DNA of 64,000 nt from Lachnospiraceae bacterium JLR.KK008 (GTDB lineage Bacteria > Bacillota > Clostridia > Lachnospirales > Lachnospiraceae): the NCBI GenBank assembly GCA_037015955.1, contig CP143548.1, forward strand, positions 2,040,001 to 2,104,000, given 5' to 3'. This document shows, one piece after another, positions 34,906-44,479 of the stretch. Position 1 is the stretch's first letter, and each line of letters starts with the position of its first letter. The translations under genes were made by a program, and so were the position numbers. The notes beneath the pieces are model-generated. The model was not told the DNA's origin. It saw only the letters and a program-made list of their open reading frames with translations, and ran no database searches.

Positions 34906-35247
34906 CTATAGTATCTGTTCCGCCGCCTTGGTCAGATTTCGTTCGATCTTCTCCATCAGCCGCTCGATCGGAACTTCCGCTATGATCTCATGAATGATCT
35001 GATCTCTCGCCACTTCCATCCCGCGTGACCTGTTGCCCCCGGTATGCAGCACCACATAAGCGACAGACAGCAAGCCCGCATCTTTCAGGCATCTGATTAA
35101 TTCCAGCTTTTCTCCTACGGTTAATGTAAAAAAATCCGGATCGCAAATATGCTCCCAATCATCATGGTGTCCGACGATCCACTGCAGCAGACGCTGTAAT
35201 TCTCTCTGGCTTTCCTGCATCTTATCATTTGTACACTCTCTGCTCAT
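34906..35247 (-). CDS. Small protein of unknown function
   Basis: 113 residues from the ATG at 35247, which is preceded by GGAGGA at good distance; an ATG five codons upstream is possible. Not recognised. It looks soluble and helical: QRELQRLLQWIVGHHDDWEHI, FFTLTVGEKLELIRCLKDAG, then VAYVVLHTGGNRSRGMEVAR and EVPIERLMEKIERNLTKA. No signal peptide, no membrane segment, no cysteine pattern (three cysteines spread). It lies alone between the MerR gene and rlmN on the same strand, with about 140 bases to the rlmN stop. Confidence 0.6.
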   Translation of the reverse strand: MSRECTNDKMQESQRELQRLLQWIVGHHDDWEHICDPDFFTLTVGEKLELIRCLKDAGLLSVAYVVLHTGGNRSRGMEVARDQIIHEIIAEVPIERLMEKIERNLTKAAEQIL

Positions 35248-35388
35248 CACATTTTCCTCCATTCATAAAATATAATTGGTGCTGTTTCAAACACTATTAT
35301 ATTTTATAAAGGGTAAAAGGCAGAATGGTATTTTATTTTCCATAGAAAGAACGACCTTAAGCCTCTCGGCAAAAAAAGAATGGGGCTG

Positions 35389-36450
35389 TCAAATACCTTC
35401 CCCATCCATCTCTCTTCTTCTCAGCTGCCCGCACGCACCGTCAATATCCCTGCCCATTTCCCGGCGGACGGTGACATTGATGCGGCCGTTCTCCAGCTTA
35501 TTTTTAAAAGCTGTCACCCGCTCGCGGCGCGGCGCAGTAAAGGAACGCTCCCGGACCGGATTAATCGGAATCAGATTGACATGACAGTTCAGCCGGCGGG
35601 CAATCGCAATCAGCTCCGCCGCATCTTCCTCCGTATCGTTGATCCCTTCCGACAGACTGTATTCGAACGTGATCCTGCGGCCTGTCCGTTCAAAATAATA
35701 TTCACAGGCCGACAACACTTCCGCCAGCGGATACCGGTCCGTGACCGGCATCAGCGCCCGCCGCTTTGTATCGGTCGTGGCATGGAGCGACAGAGCAAGT
35801 GTAATCTGCAGCTTTTCGTCAGCAAGACGCCGGATATTCGGGGCAATGCCGCAGGTCGATACCGTAATATTGCGCTGGCTCATATGAAGTCCCCGCTCAT
35901 CCGTCAGAAGACGGAGAAAACGCAGCAGATTGTCATAATTATCAAGCGGTTCTCCCGTGCCCATGACGACGACATTCGAAACCCGCTGCCCTGTCAGACG
36001 TCCGATGGCATAGATCTGATCGAGCATCTCGGACGGGGTCAGATTCCGCTCCAGCCCACCCAGCGTGGAGGCACAGAAACGACAGCCCATCCGGCAGCCC
36101 ACCTGGGAAGAGATACATACGGAATTACCGTGATGGTATGACATCCACACACTCTCCACGAGATTACCGTCCGGCAGTGCGAACAGATACTTCTTCGTGC
36201 CGTCCAGCTCAGACTCCTGTACTCTGACCGCCTCCAGCGCCACAAGGATGGTTTCCTCCCGCAGCCGTTCCCGCAGCGCCCTGGAAACATTGCTCATCTC
36301 GTCATAAGACCGCGCCGCCTTCCGGTGGAGCCATTCATAGATCTGATCGCCGCGAAAAGATTTCTCTCCCATCCGCACCAGTTCCTCTTTCAGTTCTTCC
36401 AGTGCCAGTGATTTTATATCCATTTTTATCATTTTGTCCCGATTTTCCAT
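35389..36450 (-). CDS. rlmN: 23S rRNA (adenine2503-C2)-methyltransferase RlmN
   Basis: Radical-SAM enzyme that methylates A2503 of 23S rRNA and A37 of some tRNAs. 353 residues, the usual length. The cluster motif CRMGCRFC has Cys119, Cys123 and Cys126; the C-terminal methyl-accepting cysteine is in DIDGACGQL. VVMGTGEPLDNYDNL and ITLALSLHATTD are also typical. Start ATG at 36450 after CAGGACAGG; the frame is open far upstream but that part overlaps rsmB in another frame. Part of a housekeeping run transcribed with rsmB. Confidence 0.95.
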   Translation of the reverse strand: MENRDKMIKMDIKSLALEELKEELVRMGEKSFRGDQIYEWLHRKAARSYDEMSNVSRALRERLREETILVALEAVRVQESELDGTKKYLFALPDGNLVESVWMSYHHGNSVCISSQVGCRMGCRFCASTLGGLERNLTPSEMLDQIYAIGRLTGQRVSNVVVMGTGEPLDNYDNLLRFLRLLTDERGLHMSQRNITVSTCGIAPNIRRLADEKLQITLALSLHATTDTKRRALMPVTDRYPLAEVLSACEYYFERTGRRITFEYSLSEGINDTEEDAAELIAIARRLNCHVNLIPINPVRERSFTAPRRERVTAFKNKLENGRINVTVRREMGRDIDGACGQLRRREMDGEGI

Positions 36451-36502
36451 ATTCCTGTCCTGCCTGCCAAAAGCCTGTGACGATTTACCTGTCTCTTTTT
36501 CG

Positions 36503-37912
36503 CTACACTTTTTTATCCCGCACAAACCGCGCCAGGAAAAAGCCGTCCGTATCATGGACGCCCGGGAGAAGCTGTATGTATGGGCTCCCCGCCGCTTTCT
36601 CTCCGCCGGTAAAGCTGCCACCCTGCGTTGCAAAACCTTCCGGCAGGAAGGGGCGCGGATCCTCCCCGTGAAAGGGAAACTGCGACAGAAACCAGTCCGC
36701 CATCTCTTCATTCTCCGCCCGGCTGATCGTACAGGTTGAATATAGCAGAACACCGCCCGGTTTCACGTACTGCCAGACCGTACTCAGTATCTGTCTCTGG
36801 AGCTGTACGAGACTTTCGATCGTCTCTATCGAAGCATGATATTTGATGTCCCGCTTTCTGCCGATCACACCCAGGCCGGAGCAGGGCACATCAGCCAGTA
36901 CGACGTCGGCCTCTCCCACATATGCTCCATCGAGGACCGCTGCGTCCCACTGTTCCAGCGTAACGTTATCCGCACGCATTCTCACTCTGTTTTCTTCCAT
37001 CTGCTCCAGACGTCTGAAAGAAATATCTCTCGCCAGCACGCTTCCGCCGCTGCCGGCTTTTTCCCCTGCAAACAGCATCTTACCACCCGGAGCCGCACAG
37101 ACATCCATCACAAAGTCTCCCTGACGGATTCCTGCCGCCTCCACGGCCAGCATGGAGCTGACATCCTGCACCGTAAATCTGCCGGCGGCAAAGGAAGGAA
37201 TACCGCCAAGTCCTTCGCTCTTTTCCAGATTCCACGCATACGGCAGTATTTTGCTCTCTCTCACCAGGATGCCGCGCGCGTGCAATTCCTCTTTGATCTC
37301 TCTCTGGCAGGCTTCCCGCTCTTCCTCACGTATATCCTGCCGCAGTCTGACAGTGACCGGCCGCTTTTCCAACAGTCCCTGCAAAATTTTTTCTGTCTTT
37401 TCACTGCCTTGCTCCTGCTGCCACTTTTCCACAAGCCACTGCGGCATCGAATAACGGACAGAGAGAAATACAGCCTCGTTTTCCTCTCTGTCAGGCCAGG
37501 AAATATTATCTTTTTCTCTGCAAATACTGCGCAGCACACCGTTGACAAACCCTTTCAGAGAACGGAAAGAACGGTGCTCCGCCAGCTTTACCGCCTCATT
37601 GCATACGGCGCTGTCGGGTACACCGTCCATAAATAACAGTTGATATACGCTCATACGCAGCAGTTCCCGGATCAGTAGTTTCATCTTCCTCACCGGCGTT
37701 TTGGAAAACGCATCGATACAATAGTCAATCTGTATCCGGCGTTCAAGCGTCCCTTCGGTCAGACATTTGAAAAATGCTTTCTCCTGCACTCCCAGATAAT
37801 CATACTTGTCGAGCATACCGCCGATGACCACATGACTGTATGCCTCTCCCCGGGAAACAGAGAGCAGCGCCTCCAGCGCCAGCTCTCTCACATTCACACT
37901 GTCTGTCTTCAT
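36503..37912 (-). CDS. rsmB: 16S rRNA (cytosine967-C5)-methyltransferase RsmB
   Basis: Methylates C967 of 16S rRNA with SAM. 469 residues: N-terminal NusB-like RNA-binding domain (ELALEALLSVSRGEAYSHVV to LRSICREKD) and a C-terminal Rossmann methyltransferase with VMDVCAAPGGKMLFAGEKAG, the catalytic PCSGLG (DVPCSGLGVIGRKRDIKY) and YSTCTISRAENEE. The ATG at 37912 overlaps the yugP stop by one base (TGATG), indicating coupling; the open frame continues to 38023 inside yugP. AGGAG lies upstream. Confidence 0.95.
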   Translation of the reverse strand: MKTDSVNVRELALEALLSVSRGEAYSHVVIGGMLDKYDYLGVQEKAFFKCLTEGTLERRIQIDYCIDAFSKTPVRKMKLLIRELLRMSVYQLLFMDGVPDSAVCNEAVKLAEHRSFRSLKGFVNGVLRSICREKDNISWPDREENEAVFLSVRYSMPQWLVEKWQQEQGSEKTEKILQGLLEKRPVTVRLRQDIREEEREACQREIKEELHARGILVRESKILPYAWNLEKSEGLGGIPSFAAGRFTVQDVSSMLAVEAAGIRQGDFVMDVCAAPGGKMLFAGEKAGSGGSVLARDISFRRLEQMEENRVRMRADNVTLEQWDAAVLDGAYVGEADVVLADVPCSGLGVIGRKRDIKYHASIETIESLVQLQRQILSTVWQYVKPGGVLLYSTCTISRAENEEMADWFLSQFPFHGEDPRPFLPEGFATQGGSFTGGEKAAGSPYIQLLPGVHDTDGFFLARFVRDKKV

Positions 37913-38622
37913 CAATCGTCTCTCCTGCCGCCAAATAAAAGGACAAGCCGCAAAAGCTGCAGCACGGAAGAAGCCGCAGCCGCCACATAGGTCAGTGCCG
38001 CCGCATTCAGAACCTGTCTGCACTGTCCGACTTCCTGTCCTGATAATATACCCTGCCGGTCCAATATCTGTACTGCTCTGTGGGAAGCGTTATATTCCAC
38101 AGGCAGCGTGACAAGCTGGAACAGTACTGCCAGACAAAATACCCAGATACCGATATTGACAAGTGTCGCATTCATGCCGAGAATCATTCCCAGAATGATC
38201 AGCGGAACGCCAAGTTTAGAACCAATGTTCGCTGCCGGCACAAGCGCCGTCCGAATCCTCAGCGGTGCATACCCTTCATAATGCTGCAATACATGGCCGC
38301 ACTCGTGTGCCGCTACGCCTACGGCTGCCACGGAAGGGGAATTGTATGTGGAATCCGACAGACGGACGACCTTGGCTTTCGGATCATAATGGTCCGTCAG
38401 ATTTCCGTGCACATGTTCGACACGCACATCCCGGATTCCTGCCTGATAGAGTATCCGCTCCGCCGCCTGTGCTCCCGTCATGCCCGTCATACTGCGCACT
38501 CTCGAAAATTTGGAATACGTGCTGTTCACTTTGGCAGACGCCGCCATACAGAGCACAAACCCGATCAGCACCAGAAAATAAGTCGGATCAAAATAATATC
38601 CGTAACCATAATATGGCATCAT
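37912..38622 (-). CDS. yugP: Zinc metallopeptidase of the YugP family
   Basis: 236 residues, membrane protein. Zinc motif HECGHVLQHYEG (HExxH) in the middle, a hydrophobic N-terminal segment (DPTYFLVLIGFVLCMAASAKV) and further segments around 160-195 and at the C-terminus. This family (PF04298) is regularly found beside rsmB and fmt in Clostridia. Substrates are not known. The stop overlaps the rsmB start. ATG at 38622 follows AGGAGAG. Confidence 0.9.
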   Translation of the reverse strand: MMPYYGYGYYFDPTYFLVLIGFVLCMAASAKVNSTYSKFSRVRSMTGMTGAQAAERILYQAGIRDVRVEHVHGNLTDHYDPKAKVVRLSDSTYNSPSVAAVGVAAHECGHVLQHYEGYAPLRIRTALVPAANIGSKLGVPLIILGMILGMNATLVNIGIWVFCLAVLFQLVTLPVEYNASHRAVQILDRQGILSGQEVGQCRQVLNAAALTYVAAAASSVLQLLRLVLLFGGRRDD

Positions 38623-38669
38623 AAAAATCTCTCCTTTTTGCCAGTTTCTCGCCTGTCTGTGACAGACGG

Positions 38670-39683
38670 CTATTCACCCAGTCTCTCCCCGGCCTTTACA
38701 GGATACCCCAAAAGGAAGTCTTTTACCTGCATCCTCTTTTTGCCTTCGGGCTGCACGCTCTTTAAAATCAGGATTCCCCGGCCTGTCATAACTTCGATCG
38801 TCTCTCTCGTCACATTGACAACCGTACCCGGAGAGTCGCATCCGGCCCGTGCCGCCACGGTGTCCGGAGGCTGCGCCTCATCTGCCTCGCCGGCCGGCCT
38901 CCTGCTCTGCCCCGTTTCGGCCGCTTCCTGCGCTTCCCATATTTTCAGATTTTTACCTCGGAACACCGTATACGCACCGGGCCAGGAGTTCAGCCCCCGC
39001 ACAAGCCGTGCAAGCGACGCCGCATCGCTTTTCCAGTCTATATTTCCCAGAGACTTGCGCAGCATCTTCGCATAGCTGGAATCGGCATCATTTTGCTTTT
39101 CGGGCGTGATTTCTCCCTGCACAAACCGCGGTATCGTCTCTGTCACAAGTGATGCACCTGCCGCCATCAGTTTATCGTGCAGGCTGTCCCCCGTTTCAGT
39201 CGGTTCGATCAGCACGACCCGCTTAGCCAGCATATCACCGGTATCCAGTCCTTCGTTCATCTGCATGATCGTAATGCCCGTCTCCGTCTCTCCGTTTAAG
39301 ATTGCCCACTGGATCGGGGCCGCCCCCCTGTATTTCGGAAGCAGAGAAGCATGGATATTGATGCAGCCATATCTGGGCATCCGAAGAATCTCCGCCGAAA
39401 GAATCTGGCCAAACGCAGCGACGACAAACAGCTCCGCCTCATATTTTTTTAATTCCTCTACCGCCTCCGGCGCCTTGATCTTCACCGGCTGAAAGACCGG
39501 AATGTCATGTTTGCGTGCACATTCCTTTACCGGCGGAAACTGTACGGCCTTGCCTCTTCCCTTCGGTTTATCCGGCTGGGTGACGACACAGACGATCTCA
39601 TATCCCGCTGCAATGAGCGCCTCCAGTGCACCCACCGCAAAATCCGGTGTCCCCATAAAACAGATTTTGACCGGATCAGTCAT
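38670..39683 (-). CDS. fmt: Methionyl-tRNA formyltransferase Fmt
   Basis: Formylates initiator Met-tRNA with 10-formyl-THF. 337 residues from the ATG at 39683 (AAAGGTGAG), five bases after the def stop; the longer open frame overlaps def. Motifs: KICFMGTPDFAVGALEAL, FVVAAFGQILSAEILRMPRYGCINIHASLLPKYRGAAPI (catalytic Asn/His/Asp set, with MNEGLDTGDML). The C-terminal domain carries an insert of about 35 polar residues (EAAETGQSRRPAGEADEAQP) not usual in the family. Confidence 0.95.
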   Translation of the reverse strand: MTDPVKICFMGTPDFAVGALEALIAAGYEIVCVVTQPDKPKGRGKAVQFPPVKECARKHDIPVFQPVKIKAPEAVEELKKYEAELFVVAAFGQILSAEILRMPRYGCINIHASLLPKYRGAAPIQWAILNGETETGITIMQMNEGLDTGDMLAKRVVLIEPTETGDSLHDKLMAAGASLVTETIPRFVQGEITPEKQNDADSSYAKMLRKSLGNIDWKSDAASLARLVRGLNSWPGAYTVFRGKNLKIWEAQEAAETGQSRRPAGEADEAQPPDTVAARAGCDSPGTVVNVTRETIEVMTGRGILILKSVQPEGKKRMQVKDFLLGYPVKAGERLGE

Positions 39684-39687
39684 TTTC

Positions 39688-40185
39688 TCACCTTTCATCC
39701 TGCAGCTCCTCATCCTCTTCCATATCTTCCACATTCATCAGCTCGCCCTCGACTTTCTCCACATAGAGATGTCCGTCGAGATGCTCCGTCTCGTGGCAGA
39801 CTGCCCGTGCCAGAAGCTCTGTGGCCTCCAGTTCAAACGGCTTCATATCCCGGTCCAGCGCCCGCACCTTCACATAATTCGGACGTATGACGACACCGGT
39901 CTTTCCCGGTACGCTCAGGCACGCCTCATGGCCGATCTGCTCACCACTCGTCTCCATTATCTGCGGATTAATCAGCACATACGGATCTTCCCCCGTCGTA
40001 TCGATGACTACGATCCGCTTCAGAATACCGACCTGACATGCCGCCAGGCCGACACCGTTCGTCTCATACATCGTATCAAGCATATCATCGATGAGCTGCG
40101 ACGTGCGCGCCGTCATTTCTGTCACTTCCTTACATCTTTTCTGTAACACACCATCTCCGATTTCCCGGATCGTTCTGATTGCCAT
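39688..40185 (-). CDS. def: Peptide deformylase
   Basis: Removes the formyl group from nascent proteins. 165 residues. Motif 1 GVGLAACQ, motif 2 HEACLSVPG (the usual EGCLSVPG with Ala in place of Gly), motif 3 CHETEHLDG with the HExxH metal ligands. ATG at 40185 after AGGAGGAAAAC. It lies 19 bases after priA and directly before fmt, the usual pair. The C-terminus is acidic (MNVEDMEEDEELQDE). Confidence 0.95.
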   Translation of the reverse strand: MAIRTIREIGDGVLQKRCKEVTEMTARTSQLIDDMLDTMYETNGVGLAACQVGILKRIVVIDTTGEDPYVLINPQIMETSGEQIGHEACLSVPGKTGVVIRPNYVKVRALDRDMKPFELEATELLARAVCHETEHLDGHLYVEKVEGELMNVEDMEEDEELQDER

Positions 40186-40204
40186 ACCTGTTTTCCTCCT
40201 CTTG

Positions 40205-42469
40205 TCAATAACTGTTCATAGGGTCAAAATCAAACTGTACACTTTCCCCCTGAGTCTTCTGCTCATCAAGAAACGCTTCCAGTCTGTCCTTTATGTAAAT
40301 AAGCGCTGTCATATCACTGCATTTTCCGTAAAAAACAGTCCGGTACTGACCCGCAATCCTGCCGATACCGGCTGGCGCCGGACCAATCACCTGTACCTTC
40401 TTCTCCCGGTACGAAGACTCGGACAGAGCGCCCGCCGTCTCCCGCACAAGCCGCTCCGCCAGCTCTCTGCCTGTGCTTTCCTCTCCGGATAATATGAGCA
40501 CTGCCAGCATATGCGCGGACGGCGGATAGCCGAGTAGCTCGCGGTATCCCATCTCTTCCGCATAAAAGCCCTGATAATCCTGGGCGGCGGCATAACGAAT
40601 GCTGTGATGGTCCGGCTGATATGTCTGGATGACAACTTCTCCCGGCTTTTTCCCTCTGCCTGCCCGGCCTGCCGCCTGTGTCAGCAGCTGGAATGTCCGC
40701 TCACCCGCTCTGTAATCTCCCGCATGGAGAGACAGGTCCGCCGCCAATATACCGACCAGCGTCACATTTGGAAAATCATGCCCCTTGACGATCATCTGGG
40801 TCCCCACGAGAATATCCGCCTCCCCGCCCGCGAAAGCGGCCAGAATCTCTTCATAGCTCTCTTTCCGTCTCGTCGTGTCCGCATCCATCCGCAGTACCCG
40901 CGCCTGCGGATACATCCGGTGCAGACATTCCTCGATCTGCTCCGTGCCCGCCCGGAATGCTGCAATGTATTTGGAGCCGCACTCCGGACACACCGTTACG
41001 GTTGGCTGTTCATAACCGCAGTAATGACAGACGAGACGTCCGTTTCTGTGCTCCGACAGCGACACGTCACAGTTCACACATTTCATTACATGGCCGCAGG
41101 CGCGGCAGGACACAAAGCCTGCATATCCCCGACGGTTCAAAAAGAGCATACTCTGCTCTCCCGCCGCCAGCCGCTGTTCCAGAAGCCTCTGCAGCCGGCT
41201 GCTGAAGATCGAGCGGTTTCCCCGCCGCAGTTCTTCCCGCAGGTCTTCGACATATACCTGTGGCAGCTGACCGCCTGTCAACCGCTTTGTCAGTTCATAG
41301 CGTCTGATCAGACCCGTTTCCGACGCATAATAAGATTCCAGCGACGGAGTCGCCGACCCCAGCACGACGCTCGCGCCGTAATAAGAGGCAAGCTCACGGG
41401 CCGCTTCCCGCGCATGATATTTCGGCATCGTCTCACTCTTATAACTGGCTTCGTGCTCCTCGTCAATAATAATCAGTCCCAATCTGGAAAAAGGGGTAAA
41501 CAGCGCTGACCTCGGCCCGATCATTACATCGATTTCTCCTTTGTCTGCCCTCTCCCACTGATCGTATTTCTCTCCGGCGGAGAGTCTTGAGTGCATGACC
41601 GATACCCGGCTGCCAAATCGGGACGTAAAACGGGACACCGTCTGATATGTGAGCGCGATCTCCGGGATAAGCACAATCGCCTGTTTGCCAAGAGCTGTCA
41701 CGCCGGCGATCAGTTCCATGTACACTTCTGTCTTCCCGCTGCCGGTAATGCCATGGAGCAGATACGTACCCGGCCGCCCGGCCCTGTAATCCGCCAGCAC
41801 ATGATCGATCACGGTCTGCTGCTGACTGCTGTAAACGACAGTCTGCTCCTTCGCACCGGCTCCCACGGCCGCTTCTCTGACCGGATTTCGATAAAAAACC
41901 TCTGAACTGACCGCAATAATCGTTTTCTCTTCCAGCGCGCGAATAACGGCCGGCGTCACAGAGAGCGTTCTCACCGCATATTCATAGGCGATCTCTTTTT
42001 TGCTAAATAACGTTTCCAGAAGACGTAGTCTGGCATTTTGATGTTTCCTGCGGCATTCCATGATGATCGACTCCGCTTCACCGGAAGATACCGCCAATGA
42101 GATTCGGCGCTTTGTCTGCGCTCTCATCCTTTGCTTTACCGGCAGCACTGTCTTCAGCGCAGTGATCATCGTCGAACCATATCGCTCTCTCATCCATGCC
42201 GCCAGCCGTATCTGACTTCCGGCGGCCGACACTCCTTTATCCGCAATCCGAAGGATTTCCTTTATTTTATCCTCATCATATCCCGGCCTGTCGGTCACCC
42301 CGATCACATACCCGGTCCGCTCCCTGTCTCCTTTTCCAAACGGAACGACAACACACATTCCCGGACTGATCTTTCCCAGAAGCGGCTGCGGTATCCGGTA
42401 CTGAAAAGGACGGTCTACCTTTTCATGAGAAATATCAACAATGACATCGGCATATCTGCCTGTTATCAT
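40205..42469 (-). CDS. priA: Primosomal protein N' (replication restart helicase PriA)
   Basis: 754 residues. Walker A in LLHGITGSGKTEVYMELI, DEEH box in IIIDEEHEASYKSE, zinc-binding cysteines in CRACGHVMKCVNCDVSL and CHYCGYEQPTVTVCPECGS, and the helicase motif TQAAGRAGRGKKPGEV. N-terminal DNA-binding part VDRPFQYRIP. Restarts stalled replication forks and reloads the replicative helicase. The start overlaps the murE stop by four bases (ATGA). Confidence 0.96.
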   Translation of the reverse strand: MITGRYADVIVDISHEKVDRPFQYRIPQPLLGKISPGMCVVVPFGKGDRERTGYVIGVTDRPGYDEDKIKEILRIADKGVSAAGSQIRLAAWMRERYGSTMITALKTVLPVKQRMRAQTKRRISLAVSSGEAESIIMECRRKHQNARLRLLETLFSKKEIAYEYAVRTLSVTPAVIRALEEKTIIAVSSEVFYRNPVREAAVGAGAKEQTVVYSSQQQTVIDHVLADYRAGRPGTYLLHGITGSGKTEVYMELIAGVTALGKQAIVLIPEIALTYQTVSRFTSRFGSRVSVMHSRLSAGEKYDQWERADKGEIDVMIGPRSALFTPFSRLGLIIIDEEHEASYKSETMPKYHAREAARELASYYGASVVLGSATPSLESYYASETGLIRRYELTKRLTGGQLPQVYVEDLREELRRGNRSIFSSRLQRLLEQRLAAGEQSMLFLNRRGYAGFVSCRACGHVMKCVNCDVSLSEHRNGRLVCHYCGYEQPTVTVCPECGSKYIAAFRAGTEQIEECLHRMYPQARVLRMDADTTRRKESYEEILAAFAGGEADILVGTQMIVKGHDFPNVTLVGILAADLSLHAGDYRAGERTFQLLTQAAGRAGRGKKPGEVVIQTYQPDHHSIRYAAAQDYQGFYAEEMGYRELLGYPPSAHMLAVLILSGEESTGRELAERLVRETAGALSESSYREKKVQVIGPAPAGIGRIAGQYRTVFYGKCSDMTALIYIKDRLEAFLDEQKTQGESVQFDFDPMNSY

Positions 42470-43944
42470 ACAGTCCTTCCTCTTTCCCGCAAAATATCCG
42501 CGATCAGCACTCTCTCATCCATCGGATATTTCTTTCCTCTGATCTCCTGATAATCCTCATGCCCCTTTCCGGCAAGCACGATAATATCTCCCGGCTGGCC
42601 ATGGTCAATGACATAGGCGATGGCTTCCTTACGGTCACAGATCTCCACATATTCGCCCGCTGTCCTGCCGATCCCCGTCTTAATGTCATCAATGATGTCC
42701 TGCGGCTCTTCGTCCCGCGGATTGTCGGAAGTGATAACTGTCAGATCTGCCAGACGCCCGCTCACCTCTCCCATCTCATAGCGGCGCAGCCTGGAACGAT
42801 TGCCCCCACAGCCAAACAGACAGACCAGCCGATGCGGCTGATATTCTTTCAGCGTCGTCAACAGACTCTCCAGCGCCATCGCATTATGCGCATAATCGAT
42901 CATCAGCGTAAACGCATCCGACACTTTCACGATCTCGATCCTGCCCCGTACATGGGCATGAAGCAGCGCCTCCTTGATGTCATCCCCGGAGACCCCGAAA
43001 TGTGCACAGATCGCCATCGCCGTCAGCGCATTATAGACGCTGAAACGCCCCGGCGTATTCGTCTCCACCGACAGATCAATCAGCCCCCGCACCTCAAAGT
43101 CCACGCCAAGACTACCCGGTTTCGTCACAAGACGCATGTTGTATGCCTGCAAGTCAGCTTTCTCCGAAAATCCATATGTTTCCAGCCTGCATGTATGTCC
43201 CTCCGTCACCTTCTGCCAGTGGACGTCGTCACAGTTCACGATCCCCACCCGGCACTGCCGGAACAAAAGCCCCTTGCAGGCCATATAATCCTCAAAATCT
43301 TTATGTTCATTTGGTCCGATATGATCCGGCTCGATATTGGTAAAAATACCGATGTCAAAGACAAATCCCTGCGTCCGGTGCATCATCAGCCCCTGCGACG
43401 ACACTTCCATCACGACCGTATCGCACCCCGCATCCGCCATCTCCCTGAGATACTGCTGCAGCACGTAGGATTCCGGTGTCGTATTGGCCGCCGGAATATG
43501 CCGCTCCCCGATGACCGCCTCTATCGTGCCGATCAGTCCCACGGTTCTCCCGGCATGTTCCAAAATAGACTTCACGAGATACGTCGTCGTCGTCTTGCCC
43601 TTCGTCCCCGTGATGCCGATGATCTTCATCTGCTCCGCCGGATAACCGAAATAAGCCGCCGAAAGAAAAGCCAGCGCATATCTCGTGTCCGCCACGCGGA
43701 TCATTGTCGCCCCGCTTTCATCCGGGATTTCCACCTCTTTTTCCACCACGATCACAGCGGCTCCCTTCTCCGCCGCCTCCGCCGCAAAACTGTGTCCGTC
43801 CACATTCGCACCCGCGATGCAGACAAACATGCAGTCCCTTTCGATCTTTCTCGAATCATAGACGAGCGCTCCCACTTCTCTGTCAGGGTCTCCCTTCACA
43901 CAGGTATAAGTAAGCCGCTCCAATAACGTTAAAGCCTGAACCAT
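42466..43944 (-). CDS. murE: UDP-MurNAc-tripeptide synthetase MurE (meso-diaminopimelate type)
   Basis: Adds the third amino acid to the peptidoglycan stem. 492 residues. ATP loop IIGITGTKGKTTTTYLV, ANTTPESYVLQQYL, and the DNPR motif TSDNPRDEEPQDI, the signature for meso-diaminopimelate rather than lysine. C-terminal GKGHEDYQEIRGKKYPMDER. ATG at 43944 after AGAGGAAC. First gene of the murE-priA-def-fmt-yugP-rsmB-rlmN run. It tells that the cell wall is of the meso-DAP type common in Lachnospiraceae. Confidence 0.94.
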   Translation of the reverse strand: MVQALTLLERLTYTCVKGDPDREVGALVYDSRKIERDCMFVCIAGANVDGHSFAAEAAEKGAAVIVVEKEVEIPDESGATMIRVADTRYALAFLSAAYFGYPAEQMKIIGITGTKGKTTTTYLVKSILEHAGRTVGLIGTIEAVIGERHIPAANTTPESYVLQQYLREMADAGCDTVVMEVSSQGLMMHRTQGFVFDIGIFTNIEPDHIGPNEHKDFEDYMACKGLLFRQCRVGIVNCDDVHWQKVTEGHTCRLETYGFSEKADLQAYNMRLVTKPGSLGVDFEVRGLIDLSVETNTPGRFSVYNALTAMAICAHFGVSGDDIKEALLHAHVRGRIEIVKVSDAFTLMIDYAHNAMALESLLTTLKEYQPHRLVCLFGCGGNRSRLRRYEMGEVSGRLADLTVITSDNPRDEEPQDIIDDIKTGIGRTAGEYVEICDRKEAIAYVIDHGQPGDIIVLAGKGHEDYQEIRGKKYPMDERVLIADILRERGRTV

Positions 43945-44285
43945 ATCGTTCCTCTTTTCTTTCCTTGTAGATTACTATATAAAATAGCACAAATCAGCGT
44001 TGATTGCAATTCAGGGGATACCTGTTCTATTATAATATAAAGAAAAACCTCCGGGGCAACGGAGGTTTTTCTTTTCTCATGAGGGGGAGATAGTGAGTTG
44101 TTATTCGACTATCTGATTTATACTATACCCGATAAATATGGAAAAAATGTGTCCATTTTCTGAAATAAAACATAAATTTATTAAGAAAAAATAAAGACCC
44201 GATGAAATTTACCAAAAGCCAGAAAAACACCGGCATAATTCCCTCCGTCCATGCGCATACTATGAGCGAAAGGAAGGTAACTCAT
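43945..44285. other. 341-base intergenic region between murE and the BFD-like gene
   Basis: Divergent intergenic region, AT-rich. It contains TATAAT-like sequences around 44029-44036 on both strands, a strong hairpin with T run at 44042-44072, and a possible plus-strand promoter for the BFD-like gene (TTGTTA 44098-44103 and TATACT 44119-44124, spacer 15). An open frame from 44202 joins the BFD gene, but its first 28 codons have no coding character. Confidence 0.5.
44042..44072. terminator. Orphan hairpin with T run in a divergent region
   Basis: Inverted repeat GAAAAACCTCCG / CGGAGGTTTTTC with loop GGGCAA. It has terminator form in either direction, but the flanking genes diverge, so no known transcript ends here. 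It may end a short RNA or act as an attenuator for an upstream start. Confidence 0.6.
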
Positions 44286-44477
44286 ATGGATTATGATAAA
44301 ATTGTATGTAATTGTCTTGGTGTAACAAATGGTATGATCAAAGAGGCCGTCGATGGCGGCGCAGACACGTTGGAACAGGTGCAGGAAGCTACCGGTGCAG
44401 GCACCGTATGCGGCGCCTGCCTGGAAGATGTCAGACATCTGGTGGAACAGTTTGTATCCGAGAGAAAGGATGGCTGA
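44286..44477 (+). CDS. BFD-like [2Fe-2S]-binding small protein
   Basis: 63 residues from the ATG at 44286, preceded by AGGAAGG. Cysteines at 8, 10, 42 and 45 (IVCNCLGV and VCGACLEDV) give the C-x-C ... C-x2-C pattern of bacterioferritin-associated ferredoxin-like [2Fe-2S] domains. Such small proteins act in electron transfer or iron handling; as a stand-alone protein its partner is unknown. It is followed two bases later by a 56-residue gene, probably cotranscribed. Confidence 0.87.
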   Translation: MDYDKIVCNCLGVTNGMIKEAVDGGADTLEQVQEATGAGTVCGACLEDVRHLVEQFVSERKDG

Positions 44478-44479
44478 CC

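Noticed and set aside
39323-39328. C6 run in fmt as another phase-variable tract
   Set aside because: Only six bases, in an essential housekeeping gene with an intact frame; chance in GC-rich coding sequence.
42559-43926. Plus-strand open frame of 455 residues opposite murE
   Set aside because: Antisense shadow with His/Arg-rich composition; murE is certain on the other strand.
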